Below are positions 47,418 to 57,387 of a stretch of 64,000 nt of DNA, piece by piece; the stretch's first letter is position 1; the number at the start of each line of letters is the position of its first letter. The notes under the pieces are model-generated. The model was not told where the DNA came from. It did no database searches and saw nothing but the letters and a program-made list of their open reading frames with translations. Both the position numbers and the translations under genes were made by a program. Source of the DNA: Rhodospirillales bacterium. Lineage in GTDB: Bacteria; Pseudomonadota; Alphaproteobacteria; Rhodospirillales; GLO-3. The stretch lies in assembly GCA_003354135.1 (NCBI GenBank), contig PIVK01000011.1, positions 1-64,000 of the forward strand. The letters are read 5' to 3'.

Positions 47418-47433
47418 TCCAAGTTCCGTGCCA
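47418..47433 (-). promoter_or_regulatory. Sigma-54 promoter of glnK-amtB
   Basis: On the minus strand the sequence reads TGGCACGGAACTTGGA, which fits the sigma-54 consensus TGGCACG-N4-TTGCW except for one base in the -12 element. It lies about 115 nt upstream of the glnK ATG. Nitrogen control through NtrC is the usual regime for this operon. I did not find a clear NtrC palindrome by eye. Confidence 0.75.
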
Positions 47434-47574
47434 ACATGGCTGCAAAGACGAGAAATGATGGAAAAACAGAGGATTAAGGGGTCGTGCCCGAATATCCACC
47501 CAGGCCGGCCACCTCAAAGGAGTGCCTATTATTTAGGCGTTTAACAATAAATGCCGATAAATTATGCATTCCCC

Positions 47575-47952
47575 CTAGGGGTCCCGCGACAAACCTTGTT
47601 TTTCAAGTGCCTCAAGATATTCACCCCAGATCTCATCGGAGTGTTCACCCATATGATAAAGGGTGTCCCAGCTGTAGAGACCGGAGTCGTGCAGGTCATC
47701 GAACTTCAGTTTGACCGCGTAATTCCCCACCGGCTCGACCGCCATGATTCCCACATGGCGCCGCCCGCCGATAGTCTTCTTTTCCCCCGGTGAATGGCCC
47801 TGAACCTCGGCCGAGGGACTCTCGACCCGGAGATATTCGGCCGGCAGCCGGAAGGTTTTACCGTCGTCGAAATCGATTTCCAGGATCTTCTCTTCCTTTT
47901 TCAGTCGGATTTCGGTCGGTGTGTGCCGGTTGCCCATTTGCATGGTTGTCAT
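47575..47952 (-). CDS. DUF971 family protein
   Basis: The 125-residue protein belongs to the DUF971 family (gamma-butyrobetaine hydroxylase N-terminal-like). Typical parts are [38 protein letters not shown], and the end [18 protein letters not shown]. The function is not established. Its start overlaps the Trm112-like gene's stop by 4 nt (ATGA). It is the last gene of a four-gene minus-strand cluster. Confidence 0.9.
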   Translation of the reverse strand: MTTMQMGNRHTPTEIRLKKEEKILEIDFDDGKTFRLPAEYLRVESPSAEVQGHSPGEKKTIGGRRHVGIMAVEPVGNYAVKLKFDDLHDSGLYSWDTLYHMGEHSDEIWGEYLEALEKQGLSRDP

Positions 47953-48146
47953 TTACTCCGTTTATCGTTGTCGAGGGATCGGGCTTCATCCGGCAGCATG
48001 ATGGGGATTCCGTCATGGATGGGATAGGCGAGCCCGGCCTGTCTGCTGATGAGTTCCTGGTTTTCCGCGTCGTAGTCCAGCGGTCCCTTGGTCAAAGGAC
48101 AGACCAGGATTTCCAAAATCTTCGGATCCACTTTACGTCCACTCAT
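47949..48146 (-). CDS. Trm112 family zinc-ribbon-like protein
   Basis: The 65-residue protein contains [18 protein letters not shown] and [24 protein letters not shown], the bacterial Trm112/YcaR pattern. Only one cysteine of the usual zinc site (in LVCPLTKG) is seen, as in many bacterial members. I chose the ATG at 48146, preceded by GGAGAGAAAG, over the one at 48185. It is coupled with DUF971 downstream. Confidence 0.9.
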   Translation of the reverse strand: MSGRKVDPKILEILVCPLTKGPLDYDAENQELISRQAGLAYPIHDGIPIMLPDEARSLDNDKRSK

Positions 48147-48168
48147 TTTCTTTCTCTCCAGATGGCAT

Positions 48169-48843
48169 TCAGTGACGGACTCCACCGGTCGGCAGCCCCT
48201 CGCCCTTATCGAGCGCCGCCATTTCCATCAAGGCAATCAACAATTGACCTCGTTCCTGTAGGCCGGCGCATTCCAACAACGCCTGCTTCTCACGCGCCTC
48301 GAAGGGGCAGATCATCGCCAGAGAGGTCACGAGAACCGAATCCGGCGCCTCTTCCAGTTCCTGCCAGTCGCCCCCGATTTCCGTGGCCTCAAAATAATCG
48401 GTCATGACGTGGAGCAACCGGTTTCGATCGTCGAGGGATTCCGGGTTCTCCTGAAGATCGTTGACATAGGCCTCGTAACGGGCTCGAACCCTGCGGTACC
48501 CGTTTGCGGGTTTCAGCTCTGCGGCGATTTCGAACCGGCTGAGCCCCAAAAGGTTCACCATATATCCGCCTTTGCCCGTTTCCATGAAGGATACGATCCG
48601 CCCCACGCATCCGGTCGTAAACACCTCAGCCCCGTCAGGCACCGGATCCGGTCCTTCGTCCGTCGGTTGGACCATGGCCATGAGCCGCCCAGCGCCCAAC
48701 GCATCCTCGACCAGGTTAACATAGCGGGGTTCGAATATATTGAGCGGAAGATACCCGTGCGGCAGCAAGACCACGCCCGGCAGAGGAAAGACCGGGACGA
48801 CTTCCGGCAGGACCAGTGTTCCGGTGGTGACAACCGCGTTCAT
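48169..48843 (-). CDS. LON substrate-binding domain protein
   Basis: The 224-residue protein is a stand-alone Lon N-terminal domain, opening [26 protein letters not shown] and lacking ATPase and protease parts. A C-terminal helical region includes [21 protein letters not shown]. Such proteins are widespread in Alphaproteobacteria, and their function is not settled. It overlaps the upstream thioredoxin-like gene by 4 nt and precedes the Trm112 gene. Confidence 0.92.
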   Translation of the reverse strand: MNAVVTTGTLVLPEVVPVFPLPGVVLLPHGYLPLNIFEPRYVNLVEDALGAGRLMAMVQPTDEGPDPVPDGAEVFTTGCVGRIVSFMETGKGGYMVNLLGLSRFEIAAELKPANGYRRVRARYEAYVNDLQENPESLDDRNRLLHVMTDYFEATEIGGDWQELEEAPDSVLVTSLAMICPFEAREKQALLECAGLQERGQLLIALMEMAALDKGEGLPTGGVRH

Positions 48844-49769
48844 GAGAACAACACGGAAGACAGCTTCCGCCGGCCGGCAACAGTCAGGGGGTGGGTCGGA
48901 CCCAGCGCCTCAAAGATCTTGACCAACTGGGTACGGGCCGCCTCATCGTTCCAGGCCCGGTCGCGACGCACCAGATCCATCAGCGCGTCGATTGCCGACT
49001 CGGTTTCGCCAACTCCGTAGAGCGCTACGGCCAAATCGAAACGGGCTTGGTTATCGCCCGGATTCATAGCCACCTTGTCCATGAGTTCCGAAACATTACC
49101 GCCGGCACCGCTCTCTTCGGCCAGGACCAGTGCCGTGATGGCGGCCTGCACTTCCGGCTGAGAGGTCAGGTCCTGGGCCAGTTCGTCGGCAATGCGCCGC
49201 GCTTGGTCCATTTGTCCGCCTACCATGTAGCTGCGGATGATTCCGGCCGCAGCCTTGGCATTGGTGGTGTCCTGCTTGAGAACCTGGGCAAAGATGCCCA
49301 GTGCGGTCGAGGCCGATCCTTCGTTCAGCGCCTCTTCCGCCACCGCCAGCGCTTCGTCCACCGGCGCTTTGGCGCCGTCAGTCAAACGGTCGATAAACGC
49401 CTGGAGCTGGCTTTCCGGCAACGCGCCCATGAATCCGTCGACGCCTTGCCCGTCCTTAAAGCCATAGACTGTCGGGACCGACTGCACCCGGAATTGGGCG
49501 GCCACGTCCTGATTCTCGTCGACATTGATTTTGACCAGGCGGACCAGGCCGGCCCCTTTTTTCACCAATTTCTCCAGAGCTGGGGTCAGCTGCTTGCAGG
49601 GACCACACCCAGGTGCCCAAAAATCGACGATCACCGGGACCTGCTTAGACGCCTCGATGACGTCGGCGGCAAAGTTGACCGCATCCGAATCCTTGATTAG
49701 ATCGCCCGGCGTTTCCGAACCGGCGACTGGCTGTCGCCCGCCTGCCCCAGGTTCAATAATCAATGCCAT
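48840..49769 (-). CDS. Thioredoxin-domain protein with TPR-like C-terminus (CnoX/YbbN-like)
   Basis: The 309-residue protein has a thioredoxin domain (residues about 25-135) with the active site DFWAPGCGPCKQLTP, both cysteines present. A helical TPR-like domain follows (about 150-309, for example NPGDNQARFDLAVALYGVGE). E. coli CnoX is a redox chaperone that hands substrates to GroEL, but lacks the full CxxC; this one keeps CGPC. The ATG at 49769 has AGGGTAGGG upstream. It is the first gene of the cluster with LON, Trm112 and DUF971. Confidence 0.92.
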   Translation of the reverse strand: MALIIEPGAGGRQPVAGSETPGDLIKDSDAVNFAADVIEASKQVPVIVDFWAPGCGPCKQLTPALEKLVKKGAGLVRLVKINVDENQDVAAQFRVQSVPTVYGFKDGQGVDGFMGALPESQLQAFIDRLTDGAKAPVDEALAVAEEALNEGSASTALGIFAQVLKQDTTNAKAAAGIIRSYMVGGQMDQARRIADELAQDLTSQPEVQAAITALVLAEESGAGGNVSELMDKVAMNPGDNQARFDLAVALYGVGETESAIDALMDLVRRDRAWNDEAARTQLVKIFEALGPTHPLTVAGRRKLSSVLFS

Positions 49770-49958
49770 TACCCTACCCTTTCCGCAAGAAACACCCCAT
49801 AGATGGCCGTTTCCAGACGTTCCCGCAAGGCCTAGCTTCACCGAAAGCCGGATTGAGGTCATGGCGGTTGCTTATTCCCGGTACTCCGAAGACGAGACTT
49901 GCAAAGCGCCACCACTTGCGCAATAACAGCGGCCCACTGGCCTATTAAGGCCGGTTGA

Positions 49959-50033
49959 GCGGGCGTAGCTCAGGGGTAGAGCGCAACCTTGCCAAGGTTG
50001 AAGTCGTGAGTTCGAATCTCATCGCCCGCTCCA
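49959..50033 (+). tRNA. tRNA-Gly (GCC)
   Basis: The acceptor stem GCGGGCG pairs with CGCCCGC, the anticodon loop is TTGCCAA (anticodon GCC), and the T-arm is GAGTTCGAATCTC. CCA is encoded at 50031-50033, followed by six Ts that may end transcription. The D-arm GTAGCTCAGGGGTAGAGC is standard. Confidence 0.97.
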
Positions 50034-50394
50034 TTTTTTGCCTGGATTTCATCCCGCCCTATATAGATTTCACGGGTGCAGAACACCCGGAAGCCACTGC
50101 TGCGGTCTTCTCCGATCTATGCTTCCCAACGCCGGCGGCCCGGCTGCAACCTAAAGACATTGCCGTAACCCTGGCCGGGATCCGCGCCCCTGCCGCCCCG
50201 ATGCCGCTAAGATTGCTTGCCCATAAAAGGGCGCGCTCGAAACCGAGTATTGGTGCCAATCCCAACGCAGGGCCTTGCACACCGATATCTTCCTCTTTCG
50301 ATCTCCCGGTCTGGCGATTGGCCTTTGCGGTTTCCGCCTGATAGGTTAGCGTTCCTTAGTCCAGGGACAGACTTCGCCACCAGGGGAGAACTCC
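50034..50394 (+). promoter_or_regulatory. Gene-free leader between tRNA-Gly and the glutamate dehydrogenase gene
   Basis: No coding frame here has support. The region should hold the gdh promoter. GGGGAG at about 50381-50386 is the ribosome site of the downstream ATG. A short palindrome, ATTGGTGCCAAT, lies at about 50250-50261 and could be an operator. No clear -35/-10 pair was found. Confidence 0.45.
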
Positions 50395-53300
50395 ATGCCG
50401 CGCAGTCAGAAGGATCCCAAGGCAGAATTTCTCAACACGGTTGTCGCCGTTGCCCGCGACAAGCTTCCGGCGGATCGGGTCACGGTGCTCGCTCCCTTTA
50501 TCCTTCGCTATTTCAAATACGTGCCCCTGCAGGATATCGAGGCAGAGTCTCCGGAAGACCTATTCGGTGCCGCCCTGGCCCATTGGAAATTCGCTGCGGC
50601 CCGCAAGGTGGGAGAGACTCGGATCCGGGTCTATAATCCCAACCTGGAAGAACATGGCTGGAGTTCGGGATTTTCGGTCGTGGAAGTCGTGACCGACGAC
50701 AACCGATTTCTTGTCGAGTCCCTCACCGCCGAACTCAACCGCCGCGAACTCACGGTTCATCTGACCATCCATCCAGTGATCCAGGTCAAGCGGGACCCCA
50801 ATGGCCGATGGATAGAAGCCGTGGAGCGCGAAAGCGACGACGAAACGGCGGCCTTCGAGGCCTATATGCATTTCCGCGTCACCGAACAATCTGGCGACGG
50901 CCTCCTCGAAATCCAGAGCGGGATCGAAGACGTCCTGGCAGACGTCAAGGCCGCCACCGCCGATTGGAAAAAGATCCGAGGCCGTATGGACGAATCCATC
51001 GCCGACCTTGGGACCACGCCGAAACACGTTCCGGCGGAAGAGGTGGCCGAAACATGCGACTTCCTGCAATGGATCCACGACGACAACTTCACATTCCTCG
51101 GCTACCGGGAATACGCTTTCGAGCGTAAGGGCACCAAGGCGACCGCGACGGTGGTCGAGAACGGCGGCGCCGGCATCCTGCGCAATTCGGACGTTCTCGT
51201 CTTCGAGGAGCTGCGCAAGCTGGCGAGCATGCCGCCCGAGGTTCAGGCCTTTGTCGGCCGGACCGGGCTGTTGATGGTCACCAAGAGCAACCGTCTATCC
51301 ACGGTTCGGCGTTCGGTATTTATGGATGCACTGGGGGTCAAGCGGCTGAATGCCAAGGGTCAGGTCATCGGTGCACGGCTTTTCGTCGGCCTGTTCACGG
51401 CGACCGCCTACAACCAAAGCGTCCAAAATATACCCCTGCTACGCCAGAAGACACAAAAGACCCTGGAGAAAGCCGGTTACCGACCCCACAGCCACGACGG
51501 CAAGGTGCTGCTCAATATTCTGGAGAACTTTCCCCGCGACGAACTCTTTCAGACCTCGCTCGCTCACCTCTACACCACGTCACTCGGTATCAAGCATCTG
51601 CAAGAACGCCAGCGCGTGGCGCTGTTCATCCGCCGCGATGATTTCGAGCGTTTTATCTCGTGCCTCGTCTTCGTGCCCCGCGAACGCCACACCACCGAGC
51701 TTCGCCGCCGCATGCAGGCGATCCTGGAAGAGGCCTTCGAAGGCACGGTCCTCGCCCATTACACTCAAATCGCCGATTTTCCCCTTGCCCGTTTGCATGT
51801 TCTGGTCAAGACCACCGCCGGGCAAATCCCCGATTACGATCCGATCGCCATCGAACGGCGGTTGGTTGAAGCAGCGCGGGCCTGGGCCGACGTCCTCCAG
51901 GAGGCCTTGATCGCGGCCTTCGGCGAGGAAAAGGGTCTCCGGCTGGGGCGCCGATACGGCCACGCCTTCCGGTCCGGTTACCGTGAACGCTTCAACCCGG
52001 AAGTGGCGGTTCACGACATCCAGCATGTGGAAGGCGCACTGACCTCGGGCGACCTGGGCATGAACCTCTATCGCCCCATCGAGGCAGCGGATCATCAGGT
52101 TCGCTTCAAGGTCTACAGCCCCGGGTATCCCATTCCTTTGAGCGACGTTCTGCCGATGCTCGAACACATGGGCCTCAAAGTGGTGGATGAAATCCCTTTC
52201 AGCGTCTTGCTCTCGGACGAAGAAGCCCAGATGGTGATGATCCACGACTTCGGCCTTGAGACGCGCGACGGGTCTGAAGTCGATCTTGGGACCGTTCGGA
52301 AGAATTTCCAAGTCGCCTTCCACCGGGTCTGGTGCGGCGACGTGGAAAGCGACGTCTTCAACACTCTGGTTCTCAGGGCTGGGCTTTCCTGGCGCGAGGT
52401 GGTGATCCTGCGCGCCTACTCCAGGTTCTTGCGCCAAGCCGGAATCGCGTTTTCGCACCAATACATGGGAGAGACGCTGGTCAACAATCCAGGACTGGTC
52501 CGGCTCATCGTCGATCTGTTCCGAACGCGTTTCGATCCTGAGGATCAGAAAGCGGTCAACCGAACCGTTATCAGGCTTAAGGACAAACTGACGGACGGCC
52601 TCGACGAGGTCGTCAGTGCCGATGAGGACCGGATTCTCCGGCGCTTCATCAACCTCGTGCTGTCAACACTGCGGACGAATTTTTACCAGCAAACAGCCGA
52701 CAAAACACCCAAACCCTATGTCTCCTACAAACTGGACAGCCGTAGCCTGGAGGAATTGCCCCTACCCCGGCCCATGGTCGAGATTTTCGTCTACAGCCCC
52801 AAGATCGAGGGCGTGCACCTGCGTTTCGGCAAGGTGGCGCGGGGAGGCCTGCGTTGGTCCGACCGCCGCAAAGACTTCCGCACCGAGATTCTGGGCCTGG
52901 TGAAGGCCCAGGTAGTCAAAAATTCGGTCATCGTGCCCGTCGGTTCCAAAGGCGGTTTTGTGGTCAAGTGCCCGTCGGCCTCGGGGGGGCGGGACGCGTT
53001 CCTTGAGGAGGGGATCGCCTGCTACAAGACCTTCATTTCCGGCCTGCTGGATCTCACCGACAACCTTGATGGCAACAAGATCGTGCCGCCGGAGCAGGTG
53101 GTGCGCCATGACGACGCCGATCCGTACCTGGTGGTCGCGGCCGACAAGGGCACCGCTACCTTCTCCGATATCGCCAACGAGATTGCCGCCGATTACGGGT
53201 TCTGGCTAGGTGATGCCTTTGCCTCGGGAGGGTCCAACGGGTACGACCACAAGGGGATGGGCATCACTGCGCGTGGCGCCTGGGAATCGGTCAAGCGCCA

Positions 53301-55260
53301 TTTCCGCGAGACGGGCGTCGACATTCAGACTCAGGATTTCACGGTGGCCGGCGTTGGCGACATGGCGGGCGACGTGTTCGGCAACGGGATGCTGCTGTCC
53401 GAACACATCCGGCTTATCGGTGCCTTCAATCATATGCATATCTTCATCGATCCCGACCCTGACGCGGCCTCAACCTATTCCGAGCGCAAGCGCCTGTTCG
53501 AGACTCCGGGCACCACCTGGGCCGATTTCGACACCAAGCTGATTTCCAAGGGCGGCGGGGTATTCGAGCGCCGGGCCAAGTCCATCCCCTTGAGCCCCGA
53601 GATTCGAAAATGCCTTGCGATCAAGGCCGAAAACGTCCGTCCCGGCGAATTGATCAAGGCTCTGCTCAAAGCGGATATCGACCTAATGTGGTTCGGCGGC
53701 ATCGGAACCTACGTAAAGGCCTCGCACGAGACTCATGCGGATACCGGAGACCGGGCCAACGACTCCTTGCGCATCGACGCCGCGGAACTCCGCTGCAAGG
53801 TGGTGGGCGAAGGCGCCAATCTGGGCATGACCCAGAACGCGCGCATCGAATTCAGCCTCGCCCACGGCCGGGACAACCCTGATTTCATCGACAATTCCGG
53901 CGGCGTCAACTGCTCGGATCACGAGGTCAACATTAAGATCCTGTTGGATCAGGTGGTGGCCAACGGCGACCTGACGGTCAAACAGCGTAACGCGCTCTTG
54001 ACCAGGATGACGGACGAGGTGGCCGATCTGGTGTTGCGGGACAGCTACTTGCAAAGTCAGGCCATCTCGGTGGTTCAGGCCGAGGCGACCTATGTGCTGG
54101 ACGACCAGATTCGCCTCATGCGCATGCTGGAGAAGGCGGGCCGTTTGGACCGGGCCGTGGAATACCTCCCCGACGACGAGCATCTGGTGGAGCGGGCCGC
54201 CAGTGGCGAGGGCCTGACACGACCGGAGATCGCGGTGCTGATGTCATACGCCAAGATTTGGCTCTACGACGAGCTTCTGCAATCGCCGCTGCCCGACGAC
54301 AAGGAATTGGCGGACGATCTCGTCGCCTATTTCCCGGCTCCCATCCGCAAGAAGTTCCAGCGTGAAATCAAGGGCCACCGCCTGAAGCGTGACATCATCG
54401 CCACCCGCATCACCAACAGTCTCGTCAACCGGGTCGGCGGCACCTTTGTCTCCCGGCTGATGGAGAAGACGGGCATGACGCCGGGGGATATTGCCAGGGC
54501 CTATACCATCACGCGCGAAGTCTTTGATTTGCGTGGAATGTGGCAGACCATCGAAAGCCTGGACAACCAGATCCCGGCCGTCGCCCAGACCGACATGCTG
54601 CGCCAGATCAACGATCTCATCGAACGCGCCACGCTCTGGTTTCTGCGCCACGGGTCGCGGCCCCTGGACATCGGCCGTCACGTGGCGATTTTCGGCAAAG
54701 GGGTCGCGGCCTTGGCGGCCAACCTGGAGGACGTCCTCCCCAACCACTACCGGATGGATATCGAGGACCGGGCCCAGCCGCTGATAAACGAAGGGGCCCC
54801 CGAGGACCTGGCGCTTCGTATGGCCGGTCTGGTGAATTTGGTGTCGGGCTGCGACATCGTCAGCCTGGCCGACGCGCGCAAGCTAGAGCCGCTCAAGGTG
54901 GCCCGGCTCTACTTTGCCGTCGGCTCGCGCTTCCGTCTCGGCCACCTGCGGGCCTCTGCCGAGGCCCTGGTAGCCGACAGCCACTGGCAGAAATTGGCCA
55001 TCGATGCCCTGATCGAGGAGATTTACGGACACCAGATGGCCCTGAGCGCCCAGGTGCTCAACTGCTCCCGAGAGGAGACCGAGCCGCGCAAGGCGATCAA
55101 GGTCTGGCTGACCCACAACCAGGCTGCCATCGACCGGACCGAGGAAATGCTGTCCGAACTCTGGGGAACCGAGCTTAACGACTTCGCTCAAATCACGGTG
55201 GCAAGCCGCCAACTGCGGGCTCTGGCCGAAGCGCCTCCCTCGGCCTGCGAGGTCGACTAA
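50395..55260 (+). CDS. gdhB: NAD-dependent glutamate dehydrogenase, large (180 kDa) type
   Basis: The 1621-residue enzyme deaminates glutamate to 2-oxoglutarate and belongs to the large L_180 class. A regulatory N-terminal part of about 700 residues (ACT-like and helical segments) is followed by the catalytic domain. There RGGLRWSDRRKDFRTEILG and VKNSVIVPVGSKGGFVVKCP hold the substrate and catalytic lysines. The NAD fold contains VAGVGDMAGDVFGNGMLLSE. A C-terminal region of about 350 residues is complete. The length is normal for the class. Confidence 0.97.
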   Translation: MPRSQKDPKAEFLNTVVAVARDKLPADRVTVLAPFILRYFKYVPLQDIEAESPEDLFGAALAHWKFAAARKVGETRIRVYNPNLEEHGWSSGFSVVEVVTDDNRFLVESLTAELNRRELTVHLTIHPVIQVKRDPNGRWIEAVERESDDETAAFEAYMHFRVTEQSGDGLLEIQSGIEDVLADVKAATADWKKIRGRMDESIADLGTTPKHVPAEEVAETCDFLQWIHDDNFTFLGYREYAFERKGTKATATVVENGGAGILRNSDVLVFEELRKLASMPPEVQAFVGRTGLLMVTKSNRLSTVRRSVFMDALGVKRLNAKGQVIGARLFVGLFTATAYNQSVQNIPLLRQKTQKTLEKAGYRPHSHDGKVLLNILENFPRDELFQTSLAHLYTTSLGIKHLQERQRVALFIRRDDFERFISCLVFVPRERHTTELRRRMQAILEEAFEGTVLAHYTQIADFPLARLHVLVKTTAGQIPDYDPIAIERRLVEAARAWADVLQEALIAAFGEEKGLRLGRRYGHAFRSGYRERFNPEVAVHDIQHVEGALTSGDLGMNLYRPIEAADHQVRFKVYSPGYPIPLSDVLPMLEHMGLKVVDEIPFSVLLSDEEAQMVMIHDFGLETRDGSEVDLGTVRKNFQVAFHRVWCGDVESDVFNTLVLRAGLSWREVVILRAYSRFLRQAGIAFSHQYMGETLVNNPGLVRLIVDLFRTRFDPEDQKAVNRTVIRLKDKLTDGLDEVVSADEDRILRRFINLVLSTLRTNFYQQTADKTPKPYVSYKLDSRSLEELPLPRPMVEIFVYSPKIEGVHLRFGKVARGGLRWSDRRKDFRTEILGLVKAQVVKNSVIVPVGSKGGFVVKCPSASGGRDAFLEEGIACYKTFISGLLDLTDNLDGNKIVPPEQVVRHDDADPYLVVAADKGTATFSDIANEIAADYGFWLGDAFASGGSNGYDHKGMGITARGAWESVKRHFRETGVDIQTQDFTVAGVGDMAGDVFGNGMLLSEHIRLIGAFNHMHIFIDPDPDAASTYSERKRLFETPGTTWADFDTKLISKGGGVFERRAKSIPLSPEIRKCLAIKAENVRPGELIKALLKADIDLMWFGGIGTYVKASHETHADTGDRANDSLRIDAAELRCKVVGEGANLGMTQNARIEFSLAHGRDNPDFIDNSGGVNCSDHEVNIKILLDQVVANGDLTVKQRNALLTRMTDEVADLVLRDSYLQSQAISVVQAEATYVLDDQIRLMRMLEKAGRLDRAVEYLPDDEHLVERAASGEGLTRPEIAVLMSYAKIWLYDELLQSPLPDDKELADDLVAYFPAPIRKKFQREIKGHRLKRDIIATRITNSLVNRVGGTFVSRLMEKTGMTPGDIARAYTITREVFDLRGMWQTIESLDNQIPAVAQTDMLRQINDLIERATLWFLRHGSRPLDIGRHVAIFGKGVAALAANLEDVLPNHYRMDIEDRAQPLINEGAPEDLALRMAGLVNLVSGCDIVSLADARKLEPLKVARLYFAVGSRFRLGHLRASAEALVADSHWQKLAIDALIEEIYGHQMALSAQVLNCSREETEPRKAIKVWLTHNQAAIDRTEEMLSELWGTELNDFAQITVASRQLRALAEAPPSACEVD

Positions 55261-55303
55261 GCCACTATTAAAGACCGGGGGGGAGGCCGGGAACACACGC
55301 GGA

Positions 55304-55556
55304 TTGGCGGCCTGGGCACTCTATGACTGGGCCAATTCGGGACTGGGCCAATTCGGCGTTTCCCACCGTCATCACCACCTTTGTGTTCGCCGCCTATTTC
55401 ATCAAGGCTGTGGCGCCCGATGTGGTTTCCGGCACCGAGCTTTGGGGCTATGCCATGGGGGCTTCGGGCCTGGCCGTGGCCCTATTGAGCCCGGTGGCCG
55501 GTGCGGTTGTCGATCGAAGCGGGCGACCCTCACCCTGGCGGCCCTGTTCCTTGTAG
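55304..55556 (+). pseudogene. Truncated, frameshifted MFS transporter (UMF1-like)
   Basis: Two frames carry parts of one protein. LAAWALYDWANS is in the frame starting 55304, and after a frame change AFPTVITTFVFAAYFIKAVA plus GLAVALLSPVAGAVVDRSGR continue in the +3 frame to 55556. This is the N-terminal two-helix part of UMF1-type major facilitator proteins. The shift is caused by an exact 16-bp tandem duplication (55325-55340 and 55341-55356). Everything after the first cytoplasmic loop is lost. Confidence 0.85.
55325..55356 (+). repeat. Exact 16-bp tandem duplication causing the frameshift
   Basis: GACTGGGCCAATTCGG is present twice without any spacer. Removing one copy would restore one continuous reading frame from LYDWANS into AFPTVIT. 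The duplication is therefore the inactivating change, or one of them. Confidence 0.95.
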
Positions 55557-55749
55557 ACCTTGATTGCGCCTTCGGAACAGGTGTGGGCCTCGCTGATTAC
55601 CCACATCCCCACAGACTCAACAACAGCAACAGGATGTGATAGATAGAATCTTGGCGGCATGATCAGGACGCGGAATACATCTTAATTTTGCCGCCAAACT
55701 GCCCAACAATCCAGGATCACCTCAGTTTGCTTACTGGAATTCGGATCGC
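55557..55749. other. Unassigned junction between two pseudogenes
   Basis: These about 190 bp are less GC-rich than the surroundings and show no recognisable coding frame. They join the broken MFS gene to the broken htpX gene. They could be the scar of a mobile element or of a large deletion. No terminal inverted repeat could be defined. Confidence 0.4.
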
Positions 55750-56085
55750 ATGGTCTTAAGAATGTACGGCGCAGATGAAGTCGATCGCCGCGCCGTCCCC
55801 GGCGACTACGGCATCGTCGAACAACTGGCGGTCCGGTCCGGCGCCGGAATTTGCGGCCAGCCCTTGCGGCTGGCCTGGGCGTTGGAAAAACTGGAATCCA
55901 GCGCCAAACACATCGATAACGTAACAGCCGAGGACAATCCTGCTATGGCGCACCTTTTTATCGTCAACCCGCTTTACGCCCGGTTCATGGACAGCCTGTT
56001 TTCCACCCACCCCAACACCGCTAACCGAGTCCGGAAACTCCGCGAGATGGCGGCCCGCGGCGGACAATCCGGACCCTGGGGCTGA
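55750..56085 (+). pseudogene. htpX: C-terminal fragment of M48 metalloprotease HtpX
   Basis: The last about 85 residues fit the HtpX end: [39 protein letters not shown] and [20 protein letters not shown]. The N-terminal transmembrane helices and the HEXXH zinc site are missing. The first about 25 residues of the open frame look degenerate. In relatives htpX lies directly upstream of rsmB, so this is the original locus after 5' loss. Its TGA shares one base with the rsmB ATG. Confidence 0.88.
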
Positions 56086-57383
56086 TGCCGGGCTCTTCCC
56101 TTACACCTCGCCTGCTGGCTCTCCAGGTTTTGGAAGCCGTGCTCCGTCACAAGCGGCCTCTGGGTGAAGCGCTGGACCAGGCACCGGGTTTGGTGGCGCT
56201 GGAACCCCGTGACAGGGCCTTCGCCCGCAATATTGCCATGATTGCTCTTAGGCGCCTGGGGCAGGTGGATGCACTGATCGCTCATTGCCTTGAGAAGCCG
56301 TTGCCCCGCAAGGACATCCGTGTGAAGGACGTTCTGCGACTGGGGATCACCCAGCTCTTGTTCCTGGACACCCCGCCTCATGCCGCGGTTGACACGACTG
56401 TGCGCTTGATGGAGGAAGCCGGCCACTCCCGGTTCAAGAAACTGGCCAACGCCGTGCTGCGCCGCCTGGGACGAGAAGGCCGAAATTTGGTGGCGGCCCA
56501 GGACGCGGCGTGCCTCAATACACCGGACTGGCTTTGGAACTCTTGGCAGGCGGCCTACGGAACCGACATCTGTCGGCGCATCGCCGAGGCGCATCTGGCC
56601 GAACCTTCCCTCGACATCTCGGTCAAGACCAATGCCGAAACCTGGGCGGCCCGTTTGGAGGCCGATCGCCTTCCCACGGGAGCTTTGCGTTGCCGGACGC
56701 GGGGTGGTGCCGTTCCGGACCTTCCGGGGTTCGAGGAAGGGGCCTGGTGGGTCCAGGATGCCGCCGCGGCCTTGCCGGTGGGCCTGTTGGGCGACGTACA
56801 AGGGCTTCGCGTCGCCGACCTCTGTGCCGCGCCCGGAGGCAAGACGGCCCAATTGGCTGCCGCTGGGGCCCGGGTGACCGCGCTGGACCGATCGGGCAAG
56901 CGGCTTGATCGCTTGCGGCGTAACATGGACCGTTTGAACCTTGAGGTCGAAACCATCAAGGCGGATGTCGCAATCTGGCGACCCGACACCCTGTTTGATG
57001 CCGTCCTTCTCGACGCTCCCTGTTCATCAACCGGCGCCATCCGCCGTCATCCCGACGTGGCGTGGCTGAAGCAGCCCCAGGAGGTGGGGAAGCTGACCCA
57101 GGTCCAAACCCGGCTTTTGGAAGCGGCCGTTACCATGATCCGTCCGGGAGGCCGGGTCGTCTACTGCACCTGTTCCCTGCAGCCCGAGGAAGGGCCGGAG
57201 CGGATAGCGGCGCTCCTTGCCCAGGAGGAGGCCCCTGTCCGCCGTCTGCCGGTCACGCCCGAGGAAGTTTGGAATCAAGCGGAATTCCTTTCGCCGGAGG
57301 GCGACCTGCGCACCTTGCCCTGCCACTGGGCGGAGAGTGGTGGACTGGACGGCTTCTTTGCGGCGCGGCTGGTGCGGGTCTGA
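56085..57383 (+). CDS. rsmB: 16S rRNA (cytosine-C5) methyltransferase RsmB
   Basis: The 432-residue protein has an N-terminal NusB-like RNA-binding domain (residues about 5-135) and a C-terminal SAM domain. The SAM loop is VADLCAAPGGKTAQLAAAG, motif IV with a cysteine is LLDAPCSSTGAIRRHPDV, and motif VI with the catalytic cysteine is VVYCTCSLQPEEG. It methylates C967 of 16S rRNA in E. coli. The start lies in the stop of the htpX remnant. Confidence 0.96.
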   Translation: MPGSSLTPRLLALQVLEAVLRHKRPLGEALDQAPGLVALEPRDRAFARNIAMIALRRLGQVDALIAHCLEKPLPRKDIRVKDVLRLGITQLLFLDTPPHAAVDTTVRLMEEAGHSRFKKLANAVLRRLGREGRNLVAAQDAACLNTPDWLWNSWQAAYGTDICRRIAEAHLAEPSLDISVKTNAETWAARLEADRLPTGALRCRTRGGAVPDLPGFEEGAWWVQDAAAALPVGLLGDVQGLRVADLCAAPGGKTAQLAAAGARVTALDRSGKRLDRLRRNMDRLNLEVETIKADVAIWRPDTLFDAVLLDAPCSSTGAIRRHPDVAWLKQPQEVGKLTQVQTRLLEAAVTMIRPGGRVVYCTCSLQPEEGPERIAALLAQEEAPVRRLPVTPEEVWNQAEFLSPEGDLRTLPCHWAESGGLDGFFAARLVRV

Positions 57384-57387
57384 GGAG

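Noticed and set aside
50059-50280. 73-residue minus-strand frame between tRNA-Gly and gdh
   Set aside because: It has no ribosome site and no recognisable family, and its low-complexity composition is typical of GC-rich noise.
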